This document shows, in pieces, positions 12,076 through 25,500 of a DNA stretch of 64,000 bases; positions within the stretch are counted from its first letter, which is position 1; every line of letters begins with the position of its first letter. Source of the DNA: Apostichopus japonicus (Eukaryota > Echinodermata > Holothuroidea > Aspidochirotida > Stichopodidae); assembly GCF_037975245.1 (NCBI RefSeq), contig NC_092567.1:20335376-20399375 (forward strand), written 5' to 3'. The position numbers and the translations under genes were made by a program. The notes beneath the pieces are model-generated. The model was not told where the DNA came from. It was given only the letters and a program-made list of their open reading frames with translations, and did no database searches.

Positions 12076-15000
12076 TTACATGTTGCTATCAGTGGTTTCC
12101 CTAGTAACGAGTTGAAGTTTGACTCCATTTTTGGGGCAGAGGAAGGGACTTCTTGCATTAAGGACTGGAGGAATCTGTGAAAAGAGAAAAACGATAATAT
12201 ATAGAACATTAATTTGTAGTTTTTAGTCCAGGTCAAGCAATGACTACATTCCAAGCTGCAGTATCCATTTATATTTTGAGTTGACCTTGATACATGTGTG
12301 GAGGTGTGGGGGGGGGGGGGATGTACCTTCATCATCAGTGCCTGGAAAAGTGTTCAGTTGCGTGACTTTTTTTCTTACAAAATTATTGGGATAATCTGGC
12401 ACTTCTGACTTAATTATAGACCTAACTGAAAGAATGCATCATTTGAGGTCTTAGCTTTAAGATTTTTCTCACTACATCGATGTCAGCGTTAACGACCCCC
12501 CAAGACCACACTTTCTTCCCTGTAGGAATCTTGATCTGCCTCCAGCCATACTGTAAAAAATCCATGCTCCTACCTCAATCTGTCAGGAGGATTTAAAATT
12601 TGCAACAAAAAGGCTCAAAGAAAAAAAATCTGGTTATAAATGAAAGTTTTAGGACATTTTACACTGTGCTTAATCTATGTTGTGAATATATGCCACCATG
12701 ATATGTAGCCCTCTTTAAAATTTAAAATGTCGTACTTTTCAACCAAAGAAATCTAAAACCAAGAACTGCATGCATTGAAAACTAAATGCTTGTATTCTGC
12801 TCTTCCATGTCAAAATTAGGGCTTTGTTAAGGCAGTCTCCATCACAATATCATAGAATAATACTAAAATAAGGAACATGAATATGCACATGTGACATATA
12901 TGCACATACTATGCACAAGGAACATGTATATGCTCATACTATGCACAGGCGCGTATCCAGGATTTTCTAACCCGGGGGGCGCGAATTACTATCTTAGCGG
13001 AGCGCCACCATCGGTTGGCGCGGAGCGTACAAGAAAATTTCTGGTTTTGATACCCCCCAGATCACCGGAAAAAGCACTTCTCGGGCTTGAAAATGAGCAA
13101 CCAGATGTACACTTTTGCCTGAGAACCAAGTATTTCCCAAAAGTTTTTTCCATCCATAACCTTTTTGAAGATTGTCACCAGTCACACATCATGTTCGACC
13201 TCATTGCATGTCCTATGGATCATTGCTTTTGTAGGTTATTCTACGTCACGGCCCACAATATCCGAAAGCCCCATTTTTCAAGGTTTTAAGCCCATTACTT
13301 GTTGAGAATTTGAAAATTCACTTTTCTCGTGAATAAAATCACTTCAAAACATACCCATAATGTTGCACAAAATTCAATCTATAGACAACCAATATAGAAA
13401 AACCTCCTTGAACCCCTAACAGACAGGTCAAAATTGAACGAGTAGAGGAAAGTATGATGAAGAATGTTGGTGAGGAAATTTTCGAAAATTCCGACACAGT
13501 TAATTTATTGGTGTACAAATATTGCAACCTCTTATAATGGCTTTTACAAAACTTGGTTGAAGGAACAGAAAAATAGCAGATATTTCCGATATGAGGTATA
13601 TCGAAACCGAACACTTCACTCATAGGCGTAGGTCCCGTAGGAGGCGGGGGCTGCAGCCCCCCCCCCCCCCAATTGTTTTCCCATTTTTCGGGCACCTACT
13701 GAAAGAAAAATAAATAGCAATGAATAGCTTAAAATGATCTCCTTGGTAATTGAAATAAAGTTGTAAGCTTGGCCGACATTACTACTGTAAAAGAGAGTTT
13801 TGACATAAATGGATCTGTATGGTTTTTCTCCATCTACATAAGACATTTGGTTGTTTACATTAGCATCCGGCGGTATACTGTGCAACTTTCACGGATCGTG
13901 CGGTACACGATGCCATACAATGTAATGACCGATCTTGCCTATATGATATTGGCATCGACATGTTGAATGCGAAAAATTTTGGCTTTTTTTCGGGCAAGTC
14001 ATTACAGCCCCCAAATCCAATCTGGCTCCTACGCCTTTGACTACACACATTGACAGTTTTTGAGGCTGTTCATCGTGGAACATGCATTTCAATGCTCATT
14101 GATATGATGTTACATCTGCTCTTTGCTTTACAAATCCGAACAGGCGTGTAGCGAGTAATTGCCAAGGGAGGGCGAAGCCTGTAGGCAAACTATGAGTTGG
14201 CGCGAAGCGTACAAGAAAAATTTTGGCCGAAAATGCCTCCCAGATCGCTGGAAATGACACTTCCCAGGCCTTGTAAGTTGCATCTAAGCATTGTCTATTT
14301 TGAAATTACTAGCGATGTCATAAAGAAAATTTGCTCCGGGGGGGGGGGGCGGTCGCCCCCTTCCCGAAATGCGTTATGTTCCCCGACGACGCGGTCGAGT
14401 TCAAGTACATTAGTGAGAGAGGAAAAACGGAAACGTCAAAAATGGAGTTGTCGGGGTAAGGGGTAGGGTGAGGCGCACACCCCATCCGTAATCCTTGATC
14501 TGTCACTGGCTACCCTGTGTATATAATAGGGATCTTTCTCTTCCCGAGGTCTTGGCTATCTTCTACTCCCTCCTTTTCTCCTTTTTCTCTCTTTTTTCTT
14601 TTTCTTTTCCCTTCCTTCCTCTCCTCCTTTTCTTTTTTCCCCTCCTTTTCCCTTTTTTCTTCTCTTTTTTTTTCTCTCCTCTTTTCCTTACCCGGGGGGC
14701 GCGGGCCCCCAACGCCCCCCCTGGATACGCACCTGATGCACAAGGAACATGTATATGCACACACCATGCACATGTGACATACTATGCACAAGGAACATGT
14801 ATATGCACATACTTTGCGAACAACGCACCCAGTTGGGACAACCTTTTCTATACTGTACCTTCATGTCTCGATCGTTTCAAACAATAGTTTTGACAGTATG
14901 GGTACTAAATTTTAACCTTCCCAACCATACCATTAACGACATGTCCCTACAGGGGATTGAATCCTTAGGTAGCCGTCCTGACCTAGTACGAACCAGCAGA

Positions 15001-18000
15001 GAGTGGCTGTGGATGCAACGCCTTCGCACCATTCAACCTCATGGGCTCAACATTAAAGAAGGATATGACTAACTTTTCTTCTGTCCCCCTCCCTCTACCC
15101 TTGTCCCCCCCCCCATCAAGCCTCTTCTCACAGCTCTCTTCCACCCCCTTTTTTCTTTCTTTTTTCTCCACACCTTTCTGTCTTTGTCCTTCTCCAGTTT
15201 ATTCCCTACCCTGTTCCTTTAATCCTCTCTCTGTCCCTCCACTGTTTATCTCCTACCCTGTTGCTTTCTTCTCTCCAACCCTTGTCTACTAATCCCCTTA
15301 CATCTATCTCATTGTGTTCACTGTGCTTCTGTCTGTGTTCTGTGCGTGTTTGTGTCCCTTCTGTTACTGTTACTTCCTCTGAAGAAGATCCTGCTAAGAT
15401 CGAAACGTCAGGCCAACTTACTTTTACACACAGTATGGGTACTAGTATAAATATCATGTTTCCATCCGTCTAATAGAGGGTAGAAACTGTTTGTACTGTC
15501 AGTAATATCGCTAGCTTTGAAGCAGCGCGGTATGCCAGTTTGACAGTATACAGTGGTAATAGCATTAGGAAATTGTTCCAACTGACTGAACAAATGAAAT
15601 CAAGTATATGTGATTTTTGGTCCAATTTAGCCAAACCACTTTTCTAACAGGCTAGGTCACATACCTTGTTCTTCTTTCTAAAAAGCCTTTCTAATGCAAA
15701 TTACCACTGAAATCATGAAACGTCATCGACCCAAAAACTGAAGAAGGAAGAAAACACAAAAAAAAAATGCAAACCTCAGTCTCGGAGCAGGTCTTGAGTT
15801 TGTATTCTTGAAGGACCCTTATGATACCAAACTTGATCTCCATCATGGCGAGCCGCATGCCGATGCAATTCCTGGGACCGTCACCAAACGGAAGCCAGGA
15901 CGCTGGGTGAATCTTGCCGCGGTTCTCCTTATTGAACCTGAGAAAGGGAGCATTTAAGGACACAAAGATGATGACTCTTTTTCTCTCTCTCCTTCACAAA
16001 CCTTCACTTTCTGGGGTTGTTTGTATAAAACACCACACTCCACTTTTTAGCTGATTCACTCAATTAGCTTAAGCAATGTTCTAACTTCTCTACCAGGTAG
16101 GCTATAAATCAATTTTAAATCGTGCAGTTTCCCCGAAACATCAGATTGTTGGGCATTTGGCTTGCCATAAATGTTAAGCAATAAAACAAGTTTGACTGAG
16201 CTGAACTCACCCCTATTCATATTAGGTGGCAGTGTAGGTATCAGACACACTGCTGCCACCCTCCCCCCCCCCCCCATCCCCTTCAGTGTTGATGCTAAAA
16301 CCAATTCCAATATTAGGTCATGTCAATTGAGAGATGAATGAATAGGTTACAGAGTCAGCATTTGCAAAACCCATCTCCAGGGCAGGAAAATACACATTCT
16401 AATCAAATGAAGGAAAAACAAACAAAAAACATGATTCAGTCTGATGATGGAGTCTTCACACTTGTGTGTGAGGAAATATTAAAGGGTGTGAAGACTCGCG
16501 CAAAAAGAAACGTCTAATGTCGGTAATTTGACCTAGTTTCGAATGAGGTGTAACAGAGGTGTTAAACACCACCATCGATCCCAGAAAACACACACACAGC
16601 TTGCTACCGTCGGTAATTAGACACTAGTGTACAGTCAGTACATACAGCTGCGGTCAATACCCACAGCACAGTATACAAACGATACAGCGATGGACATCTC
16701 AGGTCCAGCTAAAGATAACAATTAAGGTATCACGTTTCATTACTGTCTGCATTTTGTAGCGACACAAACAAAACGTCACTTGCAAGCAACAGCAAGTTAA
16801 CTTTTTCATATGGCCGCACGCGGTTTGGGACGAGTCTTCAATGCCTTTAAACTTTTGATATCTCCCAAATGGCATCAGATATGTGTGAGCCGTTTCGAGG
16901 GGACTTCTTCATTGCCGTTCTCTCTATCACACACAACCCAGTGGTGATTGTTTCGAGTTTTGTGCCTTCATTAATAACAGAATTTGGCTCAAGTTGGTCC
17001 AGTTTTCGGCAATAGAGGGTCGGTAATAGATAAGAACTACCGAACACAAAAACTGGTTGTGAAGAGCTATTATTTCCTGATAGGATGTTTAAAAGTGAAA
17101 AGGGCCTGATGTTTCGATCAGAGGCTGAATGACCAAGTTACAGTAACAGAAGGGACAAATACACACAGAGAAATACAGACAGATTAATGAGCACGGTGAA
17201 CACAATGAGATAGATGTAAGGGGATTAGTGGACAAGGGATGGAGAGAAGAAAGAAAAACCAACAGGGGAAGAGGAGAGGTAGGAGATAAACTGTAGAGGG
17301 ACAAAGAGAGGCTTAAGGGAAGGGGGTAGGGAGTAAACTAGAGAAGGACAAAGACAGAAAAGTGGAGAGAAAAAAAAGAGTTAAATGTTGGCAGAACCTT
17401 TCTGGTTGGAATTCTTCTGGATCTTCCCATATTTCTGGATCGTGGTGAATGGCGTAAACAGGAACGAAGATCCGGAATCCCTTGGGGATCAGGAGATCCT
17501 TGATGACGATATCACTTTTGTCATTGATGCGATCCAACCTGCCAATTTTTTGTGTAAAACATATTAATAAAATTAATAAAAACTTACGGAACTGTTTTCG
17601 ATTCGCTCATTCATACTTTTGGCAAAAACACTGCCATGACATGCACAAAAATGTTTTAAAAAAAAATTTTTTTTTTTTAAAAATTACGTATTAGGAAAAA
17701 AGCTTGTCACACTTAGCATCAATAACAGAACAAAACAGGTACAGACAAATGAAACATAGTGTATCAAAGACAAATAAAAACAGAAAACTTATTAAGTTGC
17801 TGAAAATCTTATACAAGCAACTTAAGAAGCCCCCATGACTAGGCTATTTAATTGTCAAAACCCTCTACTTTTCAAATTTCAACCATCCGAAGAAACTTCG
17901 CAATTTCTTTTTTATATCAAACAAATGTCGATCCGGTTTTGTGTTATTGCGTTTACAGCCTGAGAGTGGGAAGATGGCCACACCTTGACAACATACCTTC

Positions 18001-19555
18001 ATATTTTGACACTTGTTGTACTTGACAAATTGTACCTTTCGATTCTGTTACTCAGTCTGAATGCAGAAATTGTTGGGTATAATGGCTAGCTATAGTGAAC
18101 ACATGACATTTAAGTTTCTACAGCAACTTTTCTCAATGGTCATGATCAGACAATGCAAGAAGGCATATCCCCCCCCCCTAATCCCCCCCTCCATGGGAAG
18201 TAACAGAACTGTTAAAAGCAAAAGGGACACCCCGACTGAGCAATCCAATTCTTACTCTGGGACGGAAACCTCGTCTGATTAGAGGCAGACACGGCGTAAC
18301 AAAGACTTACACTGAGATGGGAGGAAACAGCCGAAGTGATTCTCGAACAAAGCAATCCAGGTATTCCATCTGACTAAGAACCTTGTAGGTTACATCCTCT
18401 CTTCTCGGGGCAAACTTCTTCACTTCTTCAAACAGTTTGTCCTGTTTCTCCGGGTGGGTGGCCAGTAGGTATGAAGTGAGGCACAAGGCTGTGTTGGTAG
18501 TCTCGTAGCCAGCCAAAAAAAATACATAAGCCTGAAGAACAGAATTTTGACGAAGAGTCTTTCCTTAGAGCAGGGAGAGACGGGCGATGTTATTCGTGCA
18601 GACAGAGAGACAATTGATGGACTAATTCATACAGTGTCAGTCATAGGCATAGGAGGCAGGGGGTGGGGAGGGGAGGGGGCTAGGGTGCTGCAGCCCCCCA
18701 ACCAAAACTTTTTGTGAAAATTCGGGCAATATGATGAGAACTTTTCGGCACCTACTGAAAGAAAAATAATTTGCAATGTGTTTTTCAATGGTTAAAATGA
18801 TATTATTATGATCATCATTATTGTAACGACTTCCCCAATAATTGTAACCAATATGGAAGGGTATATAAATAACACAGGAAATTATTGTATGTTATTTGCA
18901 TGCGATGAAATAACCAATGCATGCCTATATGATATGCAAATTAAGAAGTTGAATGCGAGCGGAGCGTGCAAAAAATGTTGGTTATATTTTTCGGGCAAGT
19001 CGTTACAGCCCCCCCCCCCCCCCCAAAATCAGATAAGGCTCCTACGCCTATGGTGTCAGTAGTGTAACAGAACCTTTAACTGTTATTTTTGAAAATCAAA
19101 GCCAAAAACTAGTGTACATTAGCAAGCACAGCTGGTCATCATTATTAAGCAATCATATGTTTCTTTGTTATGCTAGGCAGTCTTTTCTTTGCTCATATAC
19201 TCGAAATAGGGAGCCATTATGTTTATAAGGGTTCTTTGTGGCCTCAGTTTACGATCCCAAATAAAAGAAGAACATATTAAAGTCTATAGAAAGACTACTT
19301 ATTGAGAGGTGTTCCTATTCTTTTGTTGTTTTTGTTCTAACAATAGATTAAAGCCGCATATATATATATATATATATATATCACATAGAATGGTGGTCAA
19401 TATTCACAAAGAGTGCTCTATGCCAAGGCAACCGTAAACACACACGCCTGAAGCCGAGATAGCCTATGTTGTTCAGTTGCCTGATGACCGGTGCGCGAGA
19501 CGTACCCGTGAAACTCCGAGTAGCAGTATGATGATAGTTTAGTTAAGTATATTAT

Positions 19556-19591
<36 letters not shown>

Positions 19592-22500
19592 TACCGGATA
19601 TGTACCTTAGGTCGACAGTTTATGGTAAAAAAGTGTACCTAAGGTCAACAGTGTACCTTAGGTCGGCATTTCAGTGTCGACCTATTGTTTTTACTACCAT
19701 TTTAAGAAACTTTTTTATTCTCGAAAATAGCTTTATAATGTTCTCCGTCCTCTAAAACGTTCATTTACAAGGTTTGCTTAGGGTCGGTTCAGGGTTAGGG
19801 TTAGAAAAAATCGATTGAATTTAGTGTGTAAGTCAATGTAAATGTCGACCTAAGGTATGATCCAGAGTAAAATATATATATATATATATATATATATTCC
19901 AAGGTAACAGAAGCATCTATGCTGGTCAGTGGATGAATATAAAACCAGACCCTACCTAACTACCATCTTGTCTGGTTTTTAGAGGGCAGTAGTATGAAGT
20001 GCCTCAAATATGCCTAAACAGCTAAATCCATGGTCACTATAATACTCTAACTTCAGCACAAGCTACTAACAACCAAATTCAAAAACCTCCTCTAAACTTC
20101 CCCCCCCCCTCTCCTCTTCTCCTCTTTTGCTTTATTAACCACCCTCATTTGCTACATTAACCCTCCCCCATTGTCTGGAGGGGTCGGCTGAAAACCAAGC
20201 AAAGTGATATTGATAAATTTTACTGACCATGCAGCTTTCTAAACTCTGGGGATGATACTAGGTGACTGATAAAATTTGTTTCTTTTCTTATTTTTTGGGG
20301 GGCTACCCATAATAGTGAGACAACAGAGTATCCTTCTACACTTACATTGGCCATGATTTCCTCTGTGGTGAGGGCAGCCTTTCTCTGTGAGGAACCCGAG
20401 GCAGTTCCCTCATGTACTAGAGGGTCCTCTGTCGTCTGGTCCTCTTTGCTCGAGTCCAAATGATGAGCATCGGCCATTAACTGCAGAATGTCCATCCGCT
20501 ACAAAATAAACATTGATACAGGGGTTTTAAAAATGTTTCAGATTTTCATTTAAATGTTGACTGCAAATGACCTTTGACCTCCACCAATTTCAATAGTGTT
20601 CTTGTACTCAACAAGCTGAATCTGCATACCATATATGAATTTCAGATGTATTTTTTGAGTTATCGTGTTCACAAATTTTTTCAGACTTTGACCTCTGTTG
20701 ACCCCAAATGACCATTGCACTTCACAGAAGACAACAGGCTTCTTGTACTCAAAAAACACGGATCCACACACCAAGCATGGAGATAATTATCCACCATTAA
20801 CTTTTTTAGTTACCATGTTTACAAGCAAGTGTCACATACATACACACATACACCCAATCATAATTGGCTAGGAATAAAAAGAAACTTAACAAATGATAAT
20901 GTTGGACAAGATAGGAATTTGTATCAGTTTTGTCATTGTATAAAAAATTCCAAACCAAATTATTAATACATAGTGTTCAAGATCATAATAGTAAGCAAGA
21001 AAATGGGTTTAATTATATAAAGCAAAATATAAAAAAATAATCCTCAGGTTTGAAGATACCTGGAATAATGTAGGTCAACATAGTCCACTTAAAAATGCTA
21101 ATCACTTTTGATAACATGAAGCAAGGTTGACGAGGCTCCCTCAAAACGGGATCTTTTTCTAGAAAGTGTACGAGGGTAAAGTTAATATGGTACATCACCT
21201 CACCTTAACCTCTCCTTTCTCTCGAAGTTCCAACGCTTTGGCGATTACACCCAAGAAGAAACGTTTGATTTTAGGGTCAGTAACAGACACGCCAAGCAAA
21301 TCATACAGTTTGCCCAGACCCGGTACCAAAACTGCAGGGTTGAAAAATAAACTTCAAATATCTTCTGCATCACCCTCAAAGTTATAACATCAGTGTTCAC
21401 TAGCTTGGATCAATTCTCATTTATGTTGTTGAACATGTGCTATCAAACGAACATCAACATTGAACATTTTTCCTTGCAATTTTTAAACAGGTCTCCTATA
21501 GAAAAATCAAACTGTAATTTTTTTATTATTATTATTACTTTTTTATTCTTCTGCAATAGAAAGAACTGTCTCATTGAGTTTGGTTTGTACCCAAGTTTTC
21601 CTTTCGGATTTGCTGAGGAAACTAGCAAAACACGACATTGTAAATATTTTAATTCTGTGTACAATGGCTGCTTGTTTTGCTTGCTAACTTCAGTTTACTT
21701 CTTTGCGCTGAAGACAGACACAGGCTTGTCTAAAATATACAGAACTGATCTTCCACTCGAGATCGGCTTCCCAGTCTGGAAGGTCTCACGCCCAGGATCT
21801 GACCCTGAGATCTTCAACCTCCCACCCCACCCCCTCCTCTATATGTAGCCTTCGATCAGGTCCTGAGCTTGAGATCAAAATAACACGAGTGAAAGCTATG
21901 TGGGTCAGTCACGGAGTTGACCCGAGTTTACTTTAACATATGACATCAAAACCGGTTTGGCCCTTGTTATCTTATTGCAACACTGTTGTATCTTAACGCT
22001 CTTTACATCTTCCTGTTTGCCGATCACCTGTTTGGCGATCACCTGTTTGGCGATCACCAGTCTGGTGATCACCAGTCTGGTGATCAGGTGGTTGCCCTCA
22101 AAGGATCCAATGTGAATGTATATGAAAACCGTAGAGTGGAATATTTGTGGTTCTGGATTGTTAAGATCGGAGGATCAAATACGAAAAGGATTCTAAGGGT
22201 GCCAAAAGAAATGATCTGCTCGAGGGATGGAGATGCTGTCAATTCATGCCTCTGAGTGGATACTCTTCTTTCCTTCTCCGTTGAAACACTGGTGATGGGG
22301 AAGTGTAAACTCAGTACTAGCCTACTTACATGGCAAAATAGCTTTCATAGTTACAAAGGCATTGCGGAACGCTTCGCTGGCGTGTTTGGTAAACGGATCG
22401 TCGGGATTACTCTGGCAATCAACCTGTAGACCAAAGAACACTGAAGCAACGACCTCCATACTATAACTGCCGAAGAGACTGGAAGACAAAGGAAATAAAC

Positions 22501-25500
22501 AAATAAACATTGAAATCAACAATAAAAAAGATTTTTGGGGGGGATTTCTGAAAGTATAAATCACAATTTTATCCTAGACTTTAACTACCACAGAGACTGG
22601 AAGACAAAAGGAATAAACAAAACGAAAAAAAAAGAAAGCAATGTTTTATTTCTGATAGTTAATATCACAATTTTTAGCCTAGAACTTTAACTACCAAAAA
22701 GGCAGGAAGACAAAAAAAAAAAAAAAAAATTTTGATATTAATTTTTTTTTTTTTTTTTCAATGTTCCTATCAATTTTTCATTTGTGAAGCATTTTTTTAA
22801 AGGTCTAAATTTTATCTTTTATAAAAATTATAACTATGATTCCATTGTATTAAAGAAAACTGCTGCAATACATGTGGATTTGTATAGCAAACTTGACCAC
22901 TTTGTACTAGCAATTTTGCCAATAACGTGATACCGGATAAATTATTCGATGCATTGGACTTTTTGCAGATGAATGAATATGTCTGAAAGTGAAATATCAG
23001 TTAATATGATTTTAGTATTTCATCTTACTCTTTACACTGGATGAAACCTTGGTTTTCCATCTGTTTGTGGATATTTCTCACCAGACGGTCACAACACTCA
23101 TTTATCAACGGGTTCATCTGAAGGAGAAAATGGAAAATGCGCCTGCAAATTACATATGCGTTACGTCAAATCGTTGAAACGAAAGAGGCGTACTAATCTA
23201 ATATATTGGTATATTCATTTATTAGATTGTGCAGGACATTTCAAACTTAATGCAACATAATAACTAAGAATTGTTTTTTAAGAAACTTTTATAGCCATGT
23301 AAGTTTGAACTTGTTATCATATGATAGATAATATCTCGACTATGGCAATTACATTTGCTTTCTTCATCTTTATTGTAAAAGAGGACTGCATGTTATTCCA
23401 CTATAACTTCCTCTGTACTCCACCATATCCCAGTCTGTAATATACATTCATACAAACACGCATACAAACATTCATACACACATTCATGCACCCACACATA
23501 TATTACTACATACTGTACCAATGTTTCCTTGGAAACATACTGAATATTCAATATCGATTAATAGAAAAAAGAAAAAAGGATTGCAACATCCCTTTCAGCT
23601 TAACCACGCAAGAGTCTGTTTCTAGAGAAATTCAGGGTTGCCTAAACATAAATCAGGACCAAACAGTTGGGCTTTTAAATTTTCACCTGTGTCATCTTGG
23701 TTCAATACATTTACATCCCTGTGTGTTAGTCCATAATTTAATTTCACAGTTTGAGTGGACTGGGGGAGGAAGGGGGGAGGGGGATAGGGCTCGGTTGGAA
23801 GGGAAGGGAATAAACTTGCTTTTTTTTGGAAGACCAATGATTTGCATACAGTGTATCAAGATGTTAATTCATACAAATAATTAGGAACAAAATTTATATT
23901 CTAAGAATATTAATCATTTTCTAAAGAAAGAAGTTACCCAATATGAATCTTCACAGACCAATGTACCAACCTTTTCAGGACCACCGTTGCCCCACCACTC
24001 CCCACCCTACACACATACTCAGAAGTAATGGGCCTGATGACCCAAAAATTACATTCACCTGTTTCAGTTTATTCCCAGAAAAAGCTGGACTGACGGTATT
24101 GCGAACCGACTTCCAATGTCCATCTTGAGCATTGGAGACTGCTTTGTCAAAAGGGGCATCCTTGTAAGGTAATTTCTGTGCACGGGTAAAAGAACTAGTA
24201 GTAAGCCATACCATAAATCAGTGAGAGGAGAAACAAATGATACCCTCTCTAAATTCCCCACCCATGCCAGGACGGATTATAATAAGGATCTCTATCTCAC
24301 AGACCATGATATACAGCCGAGTGTGTACAGGATTTCAAAGCTGGAGATGACAGGGGTGGGGGGGTGGTGTGGGGGCGGGTGGGGGAATGCAAATTATACA
24401 AGAACAATAACAGAAATGAAAAACCTGCAATTTTTCGAACCAACCCCTCACGTAAAATGGCAAGTTTTTAAAGTTTACCTTGGGAAAATTCCTGGGTCCC
24501 TGTGGATTTTGACATGTGTGTGACAAAGGTGTGTTTCTACATTGTCTAATGTGTGAAAGTAGGTCAGCTGTGAAGCTAACTTCAACATGCCTGTTAAAGC
24601 CTGATATTATGCAAACACTTCTTGACAGGCATATTCAAGTATGGTGGTGTGAAATTAGATAGGATAGCAATACACGTAAGTGAGTCATTCATGTCATTCT
24701 CAATTTACTGTAGCAGGTATATGGGTTCCTATGATAGCCCCCAAATTGTTGTCACTTGTGAACAAACCCTCTTTACTCACCAGTAAACAATTTGGTATGG
24801 TGCTCATGGAAAGCCGAATGTGGTCTAAGTTGGCCTCAATTGACCAAAGTTTTGCACTAAACGTATTATTATTGGCGTGTACTCTAACATTCAAGCCACG
24901 AAAAAAGAGGAACCCCCTAAATTCTGTTCGATAATTGATTACCAAAACAGAGACGATTCTCATGTTGCTCTTTGGCAATTTTCCCAAAGGGATGATGTCA
25001 GTGGCGTAGGAAGGTAGTTTTGAGTGGGGGGGCTGAAGACTGATGGCCGGCCTGGGGGAGGGGTCTAAGGGAATTTTTTTTTTTAAGGGAATCCCTTAGG
25101 AATTTTTTTGCATTTCCAGGTGGCCTCAGATGCAATTTGGTGCAATATAGCACACTTCAACTCCCACTCCATTTTGTAAAGAATTTTGCATTTTCACCTG
25201 GCCTTAAATGCAATTTGGTGCTCCAAATGAGATTTTTTTTCTCATTTGGAAATGAAAAAGGGGTTTTCTGACTTGCGGAGCGGGGGGGGGGGCGGAATGA
25301 TACTTCCGCCCCCCATGTTTTTCACTGGGGGGTTGGCGCCCCCCAGCCCCCCCGGTTCCTACGCCCTTGGATGATGTGATTTTGTGAGTGGATCTGATAA
25401 TGACTCTACTAGGAGACTGTATGCCACTGTAAAGACATGGCTTCAAAAAAAAATCTTTTTCACCAATGGGCTGATTATAATGTAAAATTCATCAGTGAGA

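Larger units (their letters stand above)
112..22876 (+). repeat. Left arm of the inverted duplication
   Basis: This segment matches 33725-58372 in reverse complement, exons and introns alike, interrupted by arm-specific indels. Outer end: inside a TTAA-MITE relic at about 112. Inner end: at about 22876, between P450 exons 6 and 7. Left-only blocks include about 5125-6223 (Kazal exon 5), 12858-16074 (P450 exon 12 plus transposons), 16483-16846 (MITE) and about 19305-19590. Confidence 0.9.

Noticed and set aside
14495-14887. Phe/Ser/Leu-rich and Lys/Glu-rich open frames
   Set aside because: Low-complexity polypyrimidine DNA inside a transposable element.
19784-19806. Telomere-like GGGTTAGGGTTAG
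   Set aside because: Only about two hexamers inside a short MITE; not a telomeric array.
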